DNA from: Cryomorphaceae bacterium
GTDB lineage: Bacteria > Bacteroidota > Bacteroidia > Flavobacteriales > Schleiferiaceae
Direction of reading: 5' to 3'
Assembly: GCA_011525035.1 (NCBI GenBank)
Contig: WTIZ01000027.1
Location: forward strand, 1-64,000
Length of the DNA stretch: 64,000 nucleotides
Of this stretch, positions 19,014 through 28,925 are shown one piece after another; position 1 is the stretch's first letter, and every line of letters begins with the position of its first letter. Below the pieces are notes generated by a model, which saw only the letters and a list, made by a program, of their open reading frames with translations, ran no database searches and was not told where the DNA came from. A program made the translations under genes and the position numbers.

Positions 19014-19429
19014 AAGTCTGTCACTGACTTAAAGGTCAGCACCATCTTAGTTTTAGTACCTGTTCTTGGCACGAGCATATCTGCAAGATCTGGCTTGGAA
19101 AGTGTGACCCAAGCATTATTGCTGAAGGCGTACTTTTCTAGGGGTTGGGTGAACCAACCGCGGTCCATTTGAGAATTCCTATTTGCGTCCTCATACACAA
19201 GAACAGCAAACTTCTTAGTCACATCAAGCGGCACTTGGTAAAACGTCGAAGCATTGGCTACCTCAATGAAGCCTTGCTGGAGGATAGTCCCTTTGTCGTT
19301 TTGAACCTCGTAAGCAACCCTTGTTGGATATTGCGACGCATCCGAAAAAGACATTTCAATAATGTGGGATTGACCTAGCATGAGAGGGCCAGTCAAAAAG
19401 AACAGTAGAGCGAATAGAGCGCGCATCAT
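19010..19429 (-). CDS. DUF2141-like secreted protein
   Basis: 139 residues with a signal peptide (about 1-19). The segment YEDANRNSQMDRGWFTQP followed by EKYAFSNNAW is the hallmark of DUF2141 (an Asp/Asn-rich turn and a YGFSNN-like motif). It is a beta-sandwich-type exported protein of unknown function. It overlaps the DUF4296 gene by 4 nt. Confidence 0.75.
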   Translation of the reverse strand: MMRALFALLFFLTGPLMLGQSHIIEMSFSDASQYPTRVAYEVQNDKGTILQQGFIEVANASTFYQVPLDVTKKFAVLVYEDANRNSQMDRGWFTQPLEKYAFSNNAWVTLSKPDLADMLVPRTGTKTKMVLTFKSVTDF

Positions 19430-19785
19430 TCTTCGTAGTCAGATTCTGTGCCTTTGCGGGCAAGAGCTGCTCCGCCTATCTTCAACGAATCCAATACCTT
19501 TTCATAAATAGGTATGAACAGCTCGGGTTCGCCGTTGTAAAATTTAAAGCTGCGCTTAAAAGAAGCCTCAGTGATTCCGTGCTTCTCGTACACCTTTGCG
19601 TAGTAGTCTTCTATACCGTTGGTATCTCCGAGAATTAAGGCGCCGTTTCTTGCACCCTCCACGATATGGACATCGACAAGGATGGGAACCATCTGCTTTG
19701 CCGGTATTACATCATCTGGAACAGATACCTCCTTACTGCCGCATGCGGCGAGTATAAAAAGCGGTATCAAAATCCAGTATTTCAT
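19426..19785 (-). CDS. DUF4296 lipoprotein
   Basis: 119 residues with a lipobox ending at Cys15 (LFILAAC). The rest is helical with MVPILVDVHIVEGARNG, which matches DUF4296, a Bacteroidota-only lipoprotein family. Function unknown. The start overlaps the dihydroorotase stop by one base, and it is conserved next to pyrC and the GT2 gene in this phylum. Confidence 0.8.
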   Translation of the reverse strand: MKYWILIPLFILAACGSKEVSVPDDVIPAKQMVPILVDVHIVEGARNGALILGDTNGIEDYYAKVYEKHGITEASFKRSFKFYNGEPELFIPIYEKVLDSLKIGGAALARKGTESDYEE

Positions 19786-21128
19786 TAGTCTCTGTTAAAT
19801 AGCAAACGTTCGCCCAGTTGGCTGTCGTCAAATTTTCCTTCTTTGAAAGCCAAATGGCCATTGACAAAGGTATGGGTTACTTTACTCTTGAATACAGTGC
19901 CCTCAAACGGTGACCATTGACATTTGTACAAAATGTTGTCTTTGCTCACTTTCCAAGGTCTGTTTGGCTCAAGCAGTACAAGGTCTGCATGGTAACCTTC
20001 ACGGATATAACCACGGTCCTCCATTCTGAACAAAATGGCCGGGTTGTGACACATCTTCTCAACCATCGTTTGAATGTCCCACACACCGTCGTGTACGCGT
20101 TCCATCATCGCCGGCAAAGCGTGTTGCACCAACGGTCCTCCCGAAGGAGCGTTGAGGTATTTATTGCTTTTTTCTTCAAGGGTGTGTGGGGCGTGGTCGG
20201 TTGCCACTACATCTAAACGTCCGTCTAAAAGGGCTTTCCAAAGACCTTCTCTATCGCTCGCTTGTTTTACTGCCGGGTTCCATTTGATGTGGGAACCCTT
20301 GCTTTCGTATTGGCTGTCGTCAAACCAAAGGTGATGCACACAAACCTCAGCAGTAATACGCTTTTCTGCCAATGGAATTTTATTGGTGAACAGCTCGGTT
20401 TCTTTGGCCGTGGAAATATGGAATACGTGCAAGCGCGAGTTGTATTTCTTTGCCAATTCTACCGCGGTGCTCGAGCTCAAGTAGCATGCCTCTTCACTAC
20501 GAATCACTGGGTGCATCGACATAGGGATATCTTCACCGTACTGCTGCTTGGCCTTCTCCAAGTTCGTTCTGATGGTTTGCTCGTCCTCACAATGGGTGAT
20601 CAGCTGGTGGTCCAATTGGAAAATCCCTTCTAGGGTTTTTTGCTGGTCAACGAGCATATTTCCAGTGGACGATCCCATGAAGATTTTTATCGCTGCGACA
20701 TCGCGCTTACTCACCTTCTTCAGCTCCTCTAGATTGTCATTCGAAGCGCCCATGTTAAAGCTGTAGTTCGCCAAACTTACCTGTGCGGCGCGCTGGTATT
20801 TCTTCTCAAGCTCTTCAACAGTGGTTGCTGCAGGCTTGGTGTTCGGCTGCTCCATAAAGCTCGTTATACCCCCTGCGACTGCCGCTCGACTTTCCGAATG
20901 CAGATCCCCTTTGTGGGTAAGCCCTGGCTCGCGGAAGTGTACCTGGTCGTCGATGATACCTGGTATAAGGTACTTTCCTTCAGCATCGATGACATTGACA
21001 TTCGCAGATTTCGGGCCGATGCTTGAATCTATCTTGGCAATACGCCCAGCTTCGATCAGTACATCACCTTCTACTACGCTACCCTCATTAACGATGCGGG
21101 CATTTTTAATCAAATAAGACTTACTCAT
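19785..21128 (-). CDS. pyrC: Dihydroorotase (class I)
   Basis: Amidohydrolase of pyrimidine synthesis that cyclises carbamoyl aspartate, 447 residues. Motifs seen are VHFREPGL (63-70), the carboxylated Lys in AIKIFMGSS, THCEDE, HVFHIST and the catalytic Asp in VATDHAPH. The first His of the usual HxH metal pair is Gln62 (DDQVHF); I recall this form from other Bacteroidota dihydroorotases, but could not verify it. It follows the GT2 gene by 18 nt. Confidence 0.94.
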   Translation of the reverse strand: MSKSYLIKNARIVNEGSVVEGDVLIEAGRIAKIDSSIGPKSANVNVIDAEGKYLIPGIIDDQVHFREPGLTHKGDLHSESRAAVAGGITSFMEQPNTKPAATTVEELEKKYQRAAQVSLANYSFNMGASNDNLEELKKVSKRDVAAIKIFMGSSTGNMLVDQQKTLEGIFQLDHQLITHCEDEQTIRTNLEKAKQQYGEDIPMSMHPVIRSEEACYLSSSTAVELAKKYNSRLHVFHISTAKETELFTNKIPLAEKRITAEVCVHHLWFDDSQYESKGSHIKWNPAVKQASDREGLWKALLDGRLDVVATDHAPHTLEEKSNKYLNAPSGGPLVQHALPAMMERVHDGVWDIQTMVEKMCHNPAILFRMEDRGYIREGYHADLVLLEPNRPWKVSKDNILYKCQWSPFEGTVFKSKVTHTFVNGHLAFKEGKFDDSQLGERLLFNRD

Positions 21129-21146
21129 ATTTGTTTATTGGAGTGG

Positions 21147-21869
21147 TTAAGCCTTGGTGAAAAGACTTCTAAGTTTCAATTTAATAACGCCAAAAATGGC
21201 CTCTTTAATGATGCCGCTTGACATCTTGCTCTCACCTTCCGTACGGTCGGTGAAGATGACAGGCACTTCTACAACTTCTATGCCTTTGCGCCATGCCGTA
21301 AACTTCATTTCAATTTGAAAGGCATATCCAACGAATTGGATTTTACTAAAGTCGATAGCTTCAAGCGTAGAGCGGCGGTAGCATTTAAAACCCGCTGTAG
21401 CATCTTGGATAGGCATTCCAGTAATAAATCGCACATATACGCTCGCGAAATAACTCAACAACACACGACTCATTGGCCAATTGACCACGTTCACACCCGT
21501 TACGTATCGCGACCCGACCGCTACTCCAGCACCTTCAATACATGCCGCCTCTAGGCGCGGGAGGTCTTCAGGGTTGTGGGAGAAATCGCAGTCCATCTCA
21601 AAAACATACTCGTAATCGCGAGCGAGTGCCCATTTGAATCCGTGGATATATGCTGTACCTAGACCTAATTTACCTGTGCGCTCTTCAAGGTGAATGCGCC
21701 CATCGTATTTGTCCATCAGCTTGCGTACACAATCCGCGGTACCGTCCGGAGAACCGTCGTCAACAATAAGAACGTCAAAGGTGCGTTCCAGATTCATGAC
21801 GGTTTCCAACATCTTTTCGATGTTTTCAATCTCGTTGTATGTTGGAATTATAACAAGGCTTCTCGGCAT
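21147..21869 (-). CDS. Polyprenol monophosphomannose synthase-like glycosyltransferase (GT2)
   Basis: 240 residues, a soluble GT-A fold. It begins with VIIPTYNEIENI and VDDGSPDGT, has the DXD-type metal site in FEMDCDFSHNP, and ends with a segment typical of DPM1/Ppm1 (TEGESKMSSGIIKEA). It should transfer mannose (or another hexose) from a nucleotide sugar to a polyprenyl phosphate on the inner membrane, feeding glycan or lipoprotein glycosylation. A TACATTTG box ends 5 nt before the ATG. Confidence 0.9.
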   Translation of the reverse strand: MPRSLVIIPTYNEIENIEKMLETVMNLERTFDVLIVDDGSPDGTADCVRKLMDKYDGRIHLEERTGKLGLGTAYIHGFKWALARDYEYVFEMDCDFSHNPEDLPRLEAACIEGAGVAVGSRYVTGVNVVNWPMSRVLLSYFASVYVRFITGMPIQDATAGFKCYRRSTLEAIDFSKIQFVGYAFQIEMKFTAWRKGIEVVEVPVIFTDRTEGESKMSSGIIKEAIFGVIKLKLRSLFTKA

Positions 21870-21873
21870 GAGA

Positions 21874-21881
21874 CAAATGTA
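21874..21881 (-). promoter_or_regulatory. -7 box TACATTTG for the GT2-pyrC operon
   Basis: Exact TAnnTTTG match on the minus strand, with its last base 5 nt before the A of the ATG at 21869. The expected start of transcription coincides with the start codon. Confidence 0.6.
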
Positions 21882-21906
21882 GCAAAGAAACCACTAGATT
21901 AGAGGC

Positions 21907-23061
21907 ATGAAATGGGACGTATATACAGGTAAACAATGGTGGAAAGCAGCCCTAATCGCTTTCGGTGTCGTCATTGGTATTGTATCGCTATTCTACACAG
22001 AGACTTTCCTCAAGGAACTTCGCGCTGAGGAAGAGCGTAAGATTGTACTGTGGGCCAAAGCCGTTGAAGCGGTTTTCCTTTCGGAAGACGACAGTAACTT
22101 GGCCTTCTATTCCCAGATTATCCAAGACAACAAGACCATTCCCGTTATTCTTGTAAACGATGCGGACGAAATTATTGCCCACCGCAATTTAGATGTGCCG
22201 GAGTCCAATCCAGAGCGTTACCTGAACCGCAAACTGGAAGAATTCAAAGAAAGCGGCCAAGTACTCGAGAATCCCTACCTCGACGGCAAGACCAACTACC
22301 TTTACTACAAGGGTTCTTCCCTACTCACCAAGCTTCGCCTCTATCCACTGTTGCTACTTGGGGTGATTTCCATTTACATGCTCATCAGCTACATGGCCTT
22401 CTCAAATGCCCGCAGGAGCGAGCAAAACAAGGTATGGACAGGTATGGCAAAAGAGACGGCCCACCAGATTGGAACTCCGTTGAGTGCTATGCTCGGTTGG
22501 GTGGCTTACCTCAAAGACAAATATCCTCAGGAAGAAGCCTTTGGGGAAATGGAGCGCGATGTCAACCGATTAACGGCAATCACGGAACGATTTAGTAAAA
22601 TTGGCTCTCAACCCGAACTGACCCATACGGCCCTGACCGATACCATCGAAAATAGCCTTGATTACCTGGTCAACCGCCTCGGGAAAAATGTGACCTTCAC
22701 CTCGAACATCGCCAGTGATCTTCAGGCGCAGCATAATCCGCAGCTCATCTCGTGGGTACTAGAAAACCTCATTACCAATGCCACCGATGCCCTCGAAGGC
22801 AAGGGAGAAATAGAAGTCGAAGCCCGATTGAACGGTACGGATATCTTCATTTTTGTCAAGGACTCAGGCAAGGGCATACCGTCAAATATTCAACGGTCCA
22901 TCTTTAAACCGGGATACAGTACCAAGAGCAGGGGCTGGGGGCTAGGACTCAGCTTGGCCAAGCGCATTGTTGACGAATACCACAAAGGGAGCATTTCTTT
23001 GGTCGATAGCCAATTGAACCAAGGCTCCACATTTAAAATAACGCTACCCTCTATCCTCTGA
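21907..23061 (+). CDS. Orphan sensor histidine kinase
   Basis: 384 residues. TM1 (about 12-31) and TM2 (about 145-166) enclose a ~110-residue periplasmic sensor with no recognisable domain. The dimerisation domain has the H-box AKETAHQIGTPLSAMLGW with phospho-acceptor His186, the HQIGTPL subtype frequent in Bacteroidota. The ATPase domain shows N box LENLITNATDAL, G1 DSGKGIP and G2 GWGLGLSLAKRI. No response regulator is nearby. Its stop overlaps the hemW start (TGATG). Confidence 0.93.
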   Translation: MKWDVYTGKQWWKAALIAFGVVIGIVSLFYTETFLKELRAEEERKIVLWAKAVEAVFLSEDDSNLAFYSQIIQDNKTIPVILVNDADEIIAHRNLDVPESNPERYLNRKLEEFKESGQVLENPYLDGKTNYLYYKGSSLLTKLRLYPLLLLGVISIYMLISYMAFSNARRSEQNKVWTGMAKETAHQIGTPLSAMLGWVAYLKDKYPQEEAFGEMERDVNRLTAITERFSKIGSQPELTHTALTDTIENSLDYLVNRLGKNVTFTSNIASDLQAQHNPQLISWVLENLITNATDALEGKGEIEVEARLNGTDIFIFVKDSGKGIPSNIQRSIFKPGYSTKSRGWGLGLSLAKRIVDEYHKGSISLVDSQLNQGSTFKITLPSIL

Positions 23062-24206
23062 TGAAGAGTAGCATCTACCTTCATATCCCCTACTGCAAAC
23101 AAGCCTGCAGCTATTGTGATTTTCACTTCTCCACGAACCTAAAAACGCGAGAAGAGGTCCTAGGTCGTATGCTCCAAGAAATAAACACAAGAAGTATTGT
23201 TGCGCCCTGGAACAACACACAAATAGGCAGTATTTACTTTGGGGGAGGTACTCCGAGCTTGCTGGAAAGCGAAGAGATTGAACGATTATTACAGCACATA
23301 CGTCACACATTCAAAGACATTTCGCCTGACGTGGAGATTACCTTGGAGGCGAATCCTGACGACATCACCCCGGAGCGGCTAGAAAACTGGTATACTGCGG
23401 GTATTAATAGGCTGAGTGTAGGGGTTCAAAGCTTTGAAGCTGCTGAACTCAGTGCGAGCAATAGAGCACATACCGCTGAAGAGTCGCACCAAGTACTGCA
23501 ATGGATCACTGAGAGTGCTTTTGAAAACTACTCTGTTGATCTTATTTATGGGATGCCCGGCTCAACCACAGAAAGCTGGCAAAACAATCTCCAACAACTC
23601 GAGAAATATGCACCGCCACACATCAGCTGTTATGCGCTGACCGTGGAAGAGAATACCGCACTTGCACACCAAGTGAAAAAAGGTACGACCCTGCTGCCTG
23701 ATGAAGAAGCAGTGCTTGCACAATACGAGCAGCTGCGCACGTGGGCCCGCACCCAAGGCTACGAGCATTACGAGTTGTCTAATTATTCCAAAGCGGGTAA
23801 ACGAAGCCTACACAACCAACACTATTGGTCGTATGAGCCCTATCTAGGTATTGGTCCAGGGGCACACTCTTTCGATGGAACGCTCAGGTTTTGGAATGTC
23901 AGCAACAACAACCTCTATGCCCAAGGTGCTGCGATTACTCAGGAAGCCCTCTCTGTGAGCGAGCAATTGAACGAACGATTGATGGTGCGCCTGCGGACCG
24001 CCGATGGCTTCAGGTACAGCAAGGACCTGCCGCAGCGCGGGCTAAGTACTGCTGTTGAAGAAGCGTTCAGAAAAAATATTGCCGAAGGTCTCCGCAGCGG
24101 CGTTATAGCGCCGATTAACGACGGGTTCCGTATTTTACCAGAGAATTGGATGACCAGCGATGCCATTATTGCCGGTCTCATGATAGATCACAACGATGAA
24201 GATTAA
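23061..24206 (+). CDS. hemW: HemW-type radical SAM protein
   Basis: 381 residues. The radical SAM cluster motif CxxxCxxC is at C12, C16 and C19, followed by the aromatic residue of CDF. The family motifs YFGGGTPSLL and the GIGPGAHSF segment mark the HemN/HemW branch. HemW inserts heme into target proteins; it was long mis-named coproporphyrinogen III oxidase, and the N-terminal extension typical of true HemN is absent. It overlaps the next gene by 11 nt. Confidence 0.92.
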   Translation: MKSSIYLHIPYCKQACSYCDFHFSTNLKTREEVLGRMLQEINTRSIVAPWNNTQIGSIYFGGGTPSLLESEEIERLLQHIRHTFKDISPDVEITLEANPDDITPERLENWYTAGINRLSVGVQSFEAAELSASNRAHTAEESHQVLQWITESAFENYSVDLIYGMPGSTTESWQNNLQQLEKYAPPHISCYALTVEENTALAHQVKKGTTLLPDEEAVLAQYEQLRTWARTQGYEHYELSNYSKAGKRSLHNQHYWSYEPYLGIGPGAHSFDGTLRFWNVSNNNLYAQGAAITQEALSVSEQLNERLMVRLRTADGFRYSKDLPQRGLSTAVEEAFRKNIAEGLRSGVIAPINDGFRILPENWMTSDAIIAGLMIDHNDED

Positions 24207-24948
24207 CCTACACATTGGCGGCGCAAACTACGCAGTAGATTTAAGTACGCCTTTTGCAGATCTGAGTATGCCGGTGAGCGATGTGGCGCGTGCTTGGTAC
24301 ATTGATGCCCCTGCATTCAATCCAGTCGTTTTAGGCGATTGGAAGGGATCGGTAGCTATGGGTGGCGGTGTGAATTTCTTCTCTATTGATTTCAATCCAC
24401 ATGCCCACGGAACTCATACAGAAACTGCCGGTCATATCACTGAGGAACGCCATTCCATACACCAGCATTTTAAGAGCCCCTTCACCATTGCTCTTGTATT
24501 GTACCCGCTTGTTGAAAACGGAAAGGTAAGCATGGCCAATTTTGAAAAGGCGTGGCAAGAAGCCGAAGCTGAAGGTGGAACCACAGACGTAACTACCGTC
24601 ATTCTCAAAACCGACTGCGGAGACGCCAACCGAAGTAGAAACTACAGCAATAGTGATTGGCCGTATTTAGATGCTGAAATAGGTGCCTTCTTACGCAGTG
24701 CAGGTATCGATCATTTAATCATTGATCAACCCAGTGTGGACCAAGAAGAAGACGGTGGCGCACTTGCTTGCCACAGAAGTTTTTGGGGAGAACAGCCAGA
24801 GAACAGCCTGCACAGGACCATCACAGAGTTGGCCCATATCCCGGATCACGTTGTGCCTGGAAATTACCTGCTGAATCTGCAGGTTGCTCCTATAGACAAT
24901 GACGCTGCGCCGTCAAGACCGCTGCTGTATTCGCTTGAGCAGCTCTAG
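24196..24948 (+). CDS. Cyclase-family metal-dependent hydrolase (kynurenine formamidase-like)
   Basis: 250 residues of the PF04199 cyclase family. The metal motif reads HAHGTHTETAGH, the HxGTHxD..xH pattern with Glu in place of Asp. The family includes arylformamidases and isatin hydrolases; no other kynurenine pathway gene is nearby, so the substrate is open. It ends flush against the convergent malic enzyme. Confidence 0.8.
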   Translation: MKINLHIGGANYAVDLSTPFADLSMPVSDVARAWYIDAPAFNPVVLGDWKGSVAMGGGVNFFSIDFNPHAHGTHTETAGHITEERHSIHQHFKSPFTIALVLYPLVENGKVSMANFEKAWQEAEAEGGTTDVTTVILKTDCGDANRSRNYSNSDWPYLDAEIGAFLRSAGIDHLIIDQPSVDQEEDGGALACHRSFWGEQPENSLHRTITELAHIPDHVVPGNYLLNLQVAPIDNDAAPSRPLLYSLEQL

Positions 24949-27219
24949 TTAACCTTTACGCGTGCGCGCATCCACTGCCGCCAACGTAGCCATATTCACA
25001 ATTTCACGAACCGAAGCTCCGAGTTGCAATACGTGTGCACTTTTCTGCGTTCCAATAAGCATTGGACCAATGGCCTCGGCAGCTCCAAAACTTTGCAGCA
25101 TCTTGTAGGTAATGTTACCTGCAGCAAGGTTCGGGAAGATGAATACATTCGCGCGGTGACCGACCAAATCTGAGAACGGGAAACTTTCTTCTAGGAGATC
25201 CGGATTCAGAGCGAAGTTGGCCTGTATCTCACCGTCAACGATAAGCTCAGGGTGCTCCTTTCTAAGAATCTTACTGGCCTGCGCCATTTTACGTGCATCT
25301 GGCCCGTTGCTCGAACCAAAGTTTGAATAGCTCAATAGGGCCACCTTAGGTTCGATATTGGTGCGACGTACCGTATCTGCCACGTTCAATACCATCTGAA
25401 TAATTTCTTCTACGGTAGGGTCTAAATTGATGGTTGTATCTGCGAAGAACATTGGACCTCGTTTGGTCAACAACGTGTACATACCTGCGGCTTTACGAAG
25501 TCCAGGCTCGGTGCCGATAATTCGTAGAATAGGACGCAATGCCGTTGGGTATTTTACCGTCAGCCCGCTAATCAAGGCATCCGCATCACCTTCGCGCAAC
25601 ATCATGTTTCCATAATAGTCGCGTTGCTTGATCTTGCTTCGACATTCCGCCAAAGTCCAACCGCGGCGCTTACGGACACTGTAAAGCTTTTGTGCATATT
25701 CTTCACGTCCTTCTGCGTCGGCCATTACATCAACAATCTCTGCGCTGCTCAATTCCAACTGGTATTCCTCGATGATCCTCTCAATCTTGGCTTTAGGCCC
25801 AAGCAATACGGGCTTTGCAGTTCCGCCATTGATCAAAATTTCAGCGGCTTTCAAGATGCGGTATTGATCGCCTTCGGTAAAGACGATGCGTTGTGGCTTC
25901 TGAGAAGCGTTTTCATTCAGCAAACGAATGAACTTGTCATCACGTCCCAATCGGTCACTAAGTACTCGATTGTATGCTTCCCAATCCGAAATAGGCGCCT
26001 TCGCCACACCGCTGTCCATAGCAGCCTTGGCAACCGCAGGGGCCACCGTAGTGATCAATCTTGGATCGAAAGGCTTAGGGATGATGTAGGTTGGACCAAA
26101 GGTGAGGTTGCTCTCGCCGTAGGCAAGGTTCACCAACTCTGGAACCGGCTCCTTCGTGAGTTCCGCAATGGCTCTTACAGCAGCCAATTTCATTTCTTCA
26201 TTGATGGTCGTAGCACGCACATCTAGCGCTCCTCGGAAAATGAATGGGAAGCCCAATACATTGTTCACCTGGTTCGGATTATCACTGCGGCCCGTGGCCA
26301 TAATGATGTCTTCACGAGCAGCCATGGCATCTTTATAGCTGATCTCTGGATCAGGATTCGCTAAGGCAAAAACAATAGGATTGGCTGCCATGGTCTTCAC
26401 CATGTCTTTGCTCACAATACCACCCTTAGAAAGGCCGACAAATACATCCGCATCAGCAATCACTGTTGCTAAATCTGCAGGGTCATGGTCCTTTGCGAAA
26501 ATTTCCTTCTCAGGAGTCAAGCTGTCTCTCGAAGAAGTAATCAATCCTTTAGAATCACACATGAACAAGTTCTCTGGCTGTACACCTAGACTCAAGTATA
26601 ATTTCGCACACGAAATGGCCGATGCACCTGCACCATTAAAGACCACTTTGATGGTTGCAATGTCTTTTCCTGAAATCTCTAACGCGTTCAATAAAGCAGC
26701 CGCCGTGATGATGGCAGTACCGTGCTGATCGTCGTGCATGATTGGAATATTCAGCTCTTCCTTCAAGCGCTTTTCGATGTAAAAACAATCGGGCGCCTTG
26801 ATGTCCTCAAGGTTGATGCCCCCAAAAGTTGGAGCAACTGCTTTTACAGTATCAATGAATTTATCAGGATCTGCCGCGTCCAATTCAAGATCAAACACAT
26901 CAATATCCGCGAAGATTTTGAACAATACGCCCTTTCCTTCCATCACTGGCTTAGACGCCTCAGGGCCGATATCTCCAAGACCCAAGACCGCTGTACCGTT
27001 TGAAATTACCGCTACCAAGTTTCCTTTTGCCGTGTACTTATATACGTCCTCCGGATTAGCTGCAATCTCCTTACATGGCTCTGCCACACCTGGAGAATAG
27101 GCAATGCTCAAGTCGCGCTGAGAGTTTGAGGGCTTCGTAGGAATGACCTCAATCTTACCCGGCTTGGGCTGCTGGTGGTACTTCAATGTATCCGCTTTGC
27201 GTATGGGTCTTTGACTCAT
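24949..27219 (-). CDS. maeB: NADP-dependent malic enzyme with phosphotransacetylase domain
   Basis: 756 residues. The malic enzyme half (about 1-425) contains the catalytic region [14 protein letters not shown], the metal/NAD segments [10 protein letters not shown] and [11 protein letters not shown], and it oxidatively decarboxylates malate to pyruvate with NADPH formation. The C-terminal half (about 430-756) is a phosphotransacetylase-like domain, usually regulatory (acetyl-CoA sensing) rather than catalytic in MaeB. The gene is 12 nt downstream of hflX, so co-transcription is plausible. Confidence 0.95.
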   Translation of the reverse strand: MSQRPIRKADTLKYHQQPKPGKIEVIPTKPSNSQRDLSIAYSPGVAEPCKEIAANPEDVYKYTAKGNLVAVISNGTAVLGLGDIGPEASKPVMEGKGVLFKIFADIDVFDLELDAADPDKFIDTVKAVAPTFGGINLEDIKAPDCFYIEKRLKEELNIPIMHDDQHGTAIITAAALLNALEISGKDIATIKVVFNGAGASAISCAKLYLSLGVQPENLFMCDSKGLITSSRDSLTPEKEIFAKDHDPADLATVIADADVFVGLSKGGIVSKDMVKTMAANPIVFALANPDPEISYKDAMAAREDIIMATGRSDNPNQVNNVLGFPFIFRGALDVRATTINEEMKLAAVRAIAELTKEPVPELVNLAYGESNLTFGPTYIIPKPFDPRLITTVAPAVAKAAMDSGVAKAPISDWEAYNRVLSDRLGRDDKFIRLLNENASQKPQRIVFTEGDQYRILKAAEILINGGTAKPVLLGPKAKIERIIEEYQLELSSAEIVDVMADAEGREEYAQKLYSVRKRRGWTLAECRSKIKQRDYYGNMMLREGDADALISGLTVKYPTALRPILRIIGTEPGLRKAAGMYTLLTKRGPMFFADTTINLDPTVEEIIQMVLNVADTVRRTNIEPKVALLSYSNFGSSNGPDARKMAQASKILRKEHPELIVDGEIQANFALNPDLLEESFPFSDLVGHRANVFIFPNLAAGNITYKMLQSFGAAEAIGPMLIGTQKSAHVLQLGASVREIVNMATLAAVDARTRKG

Positions 27220-27231
27220 GTCGTTGTAGGT

Positions 27232-28425
27232 TTAGTACAAAAAGGTATTAAATGGGAACCTTGATGCGTGTATTTCTGATGCCACACGGTAGACCGTGCG
27301 TCTTAGTTCGTCAATATTATTTCTGTCTTGAGCCGAGATGAACACTGCGCGCTCGCCAATCTTGTTCATCCAGCTTCTTTTCCAATGGTCAAGATCGTAA
27401 TTTCTTGGCGTCAATTCTAAATCAAACTCATCGGCCTCCTCGTAAGTGAAGGCATCGATCTTATTAAAGACCATAATGGTCGGCTTATCTAAACTCTCAA
27501 TCTCCTGTAAAATTCCATTCACACTATCGATGTGTTCCATGAAATTTGGATGGGAAATATCTACCACATGCATCAGCACATCTGCCTCCCTTACCTCGTC
27601 CAAGGTACTCTTAAAACTCTCGACCAGCTGTGTAGGCAACTTGCGGATAAACCCAACGGTATCTGTCAATAGCAATGGTAGGTTGTCAATATTGATCTTT
27701 CGCACCGTCGTATCCAAAGTCGCGAACAGCTTGTTTTCCGCCAGCACATCCGTTTTACAAAGCAAATTCAACAATGTGCTCTTACCCACATTCGTATACC
27801 CAACAAGCGCTACACGAGTGAGCTTACCACGGTTGCTGCGCTGTGTACTCATCTGCACATCAATCTTCTGCAACTTCTTTTTAAGCTGAGAGATTTTCTG
27901 CTGAATAATTCGCCTATCCGTTTCAATCTGCGTCTCCCCAGGCCCGCGCATACCGATCCCCCCTTTCTGTCTTTCCAGGTGGGTCCACATTCGTGTCAAT
28001 CGTGGAAGTAGGTATTGATATTGGGCCAATTCTACTTGCGTACGCGCATAGCTCGTCTGTGCCCTAGCAGCAAAGATGTCAAGAATGAGATTGGTTCGGT
28101 CCATGACTTTTACCTCCATCATCGCCTCAATGTTCTTGAGCTGCGACGGGGTCAATTCATCATCAAAAACCACCATATCAATATCCTCGGCTTTGACATA
28201 ACCCAGGATCTCTTCCATCTTTCCTGTACCCAAGAAGGTCTTAGAATTTGGCTGCGACAATTTCTGGGTGAACATATGCACCGTATCTGCCCCTGCCGTA
28301 TCTGCGAGAAAGCGCAACTCTTCCAAATATTCGAGTGCCTTCTCCTCATCCTGCTGCTTATTGACAATAGCAACAAGAACGCAGCGCTCCCTTTCGGAAG
28401 ATCGTTTCTTCTTGAGTTCTATCAT
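27232..28425 (-). CDS. hflX: Ribosome-splitting GTPase HflX
   Basis: 397 residues: an N-terminal HflX domain ending in the MRGPGETQIETDRR glycine-rich linker, then a TRAFAC GTPase domain with G1 GYTNVGKST, G3 DTVGF and G4 FNKID. HflX dissociates stalled or stressed 70S ribosomes. It lies 13 nt after a small membrane protein gene. Confidence 0.95.
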   Translation of the reverse strand: MIELKKKRSSERERCVLVAIVNKQQDEEKALEYLEELRFLADTAGADTVHMFTQKLSQPNSKTFLGTGKMEEILGYVKAEDIDMVVFDDELTPSQLKNIEAMMEVKVMDRTNLILDIFAARAQTSYARTQVELAQYQYLLPRLTRMWTHLERQKGGIGMRGPGETQIETDRRIIQQKISQLKKKLQKIDVQMSTQRSNRGKLTRVALVGYTNVGKSTLLNLLCKTDVLAENKLFATLDTTVRKINIDNLPLLLTDTVGFIRKLPTQLVESFKSTLDEVREADVLMHVVDISHPNFMEHIDSVNGILQEIESLDKPTIMVFNKIDAFTYEEADEFDLELTPRNYDLDHWKRSWMNKIGERAVFISAQDRNNIDELRRTVYRVASEIHASRFPFNTFLY

Positions 28426-28438
28426 TTAGTCGAAGTAG

Positions 28439-28876
28439 TTATGCGCCTTGCAAGAAGGCCTCCCATGGAAATCTCAATGCGATTAAGGCCAGCCCTATTC
28501 CGAACCAAACCACAACCGCTTTTGCCTTCTCTTGACCAGATTCGGCGCGCTTGCTTTTCGCATTGCCCACGGTAATCAAAACCGCTCCAAGCAACATCGT
28601 TGTTGGGTGCTCGACGTATTTAAAACGCAGTGCAGCATCTCCCATCAAAGTTCCCATGTCTGAAAACATATCCATGTTGAAACCAAAGAGCATGATCAAA
28701 CCGACCGTCACTTGAATGTGGGTTAAGATCAATGTGATTTTATTCTGACGTTGAAGGCTCGCATTGAATTCACGGTCCGATTTCCAGACTAAAAAATTCT
28801 GAACCAAAACCACTAGAATAAGTAGTAGCCATAAAAACGGCATCCAGTGGTGCAAGTGTAGTAATCCTGTGTACAT
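28439..28876 (-). CDS. Four-helix membrane protein of unknown function
   Basis: 145 residues with four hydrophobic segments (about 10-30, 48-68, 92-108 and 122-138) and conserved-looking histidines (HLHHW, THIQ, VEHP). Bacteroidota homologues are often labelled cytochrome B, but no proven heme site can be read. It starts with ATG 28876, 17 nt after a TAACTTTG box, and is the first gene of the hflX-maeB unit. Confidence 0.72.
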   Translation of the reverse strand: MYTGLLHLHHWMPFLWLLLILVVLVQNFLVWKSDREFNASLQRQNKITLILTHIQVTVGLIMLFGFNMDMFSDMGTLMGDAALRFKYVEHPTTMLLGAVLITVGNAKSKRAESGQEKAKAVVVWFGIGLALIALRFPWEAFLQGA

Positions 28877-28892
28877 CTATTCGTATTTTGAG

Positions 28893-28900
28893 CAAAGTTA
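28893..28900 (-). promoter_or_regulatory. -7 box TAACTTTG for the membrane protein-hflX-maeB unit
   Basis: Exact TAnnTTTG match on the minus strand, 17 nt before ATG 28876. Expected leader about 11-12 nt. Confidence 0.6.
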
Positions 28901-28925
28901 CAAACGCTACATCAAGTATACGTAT

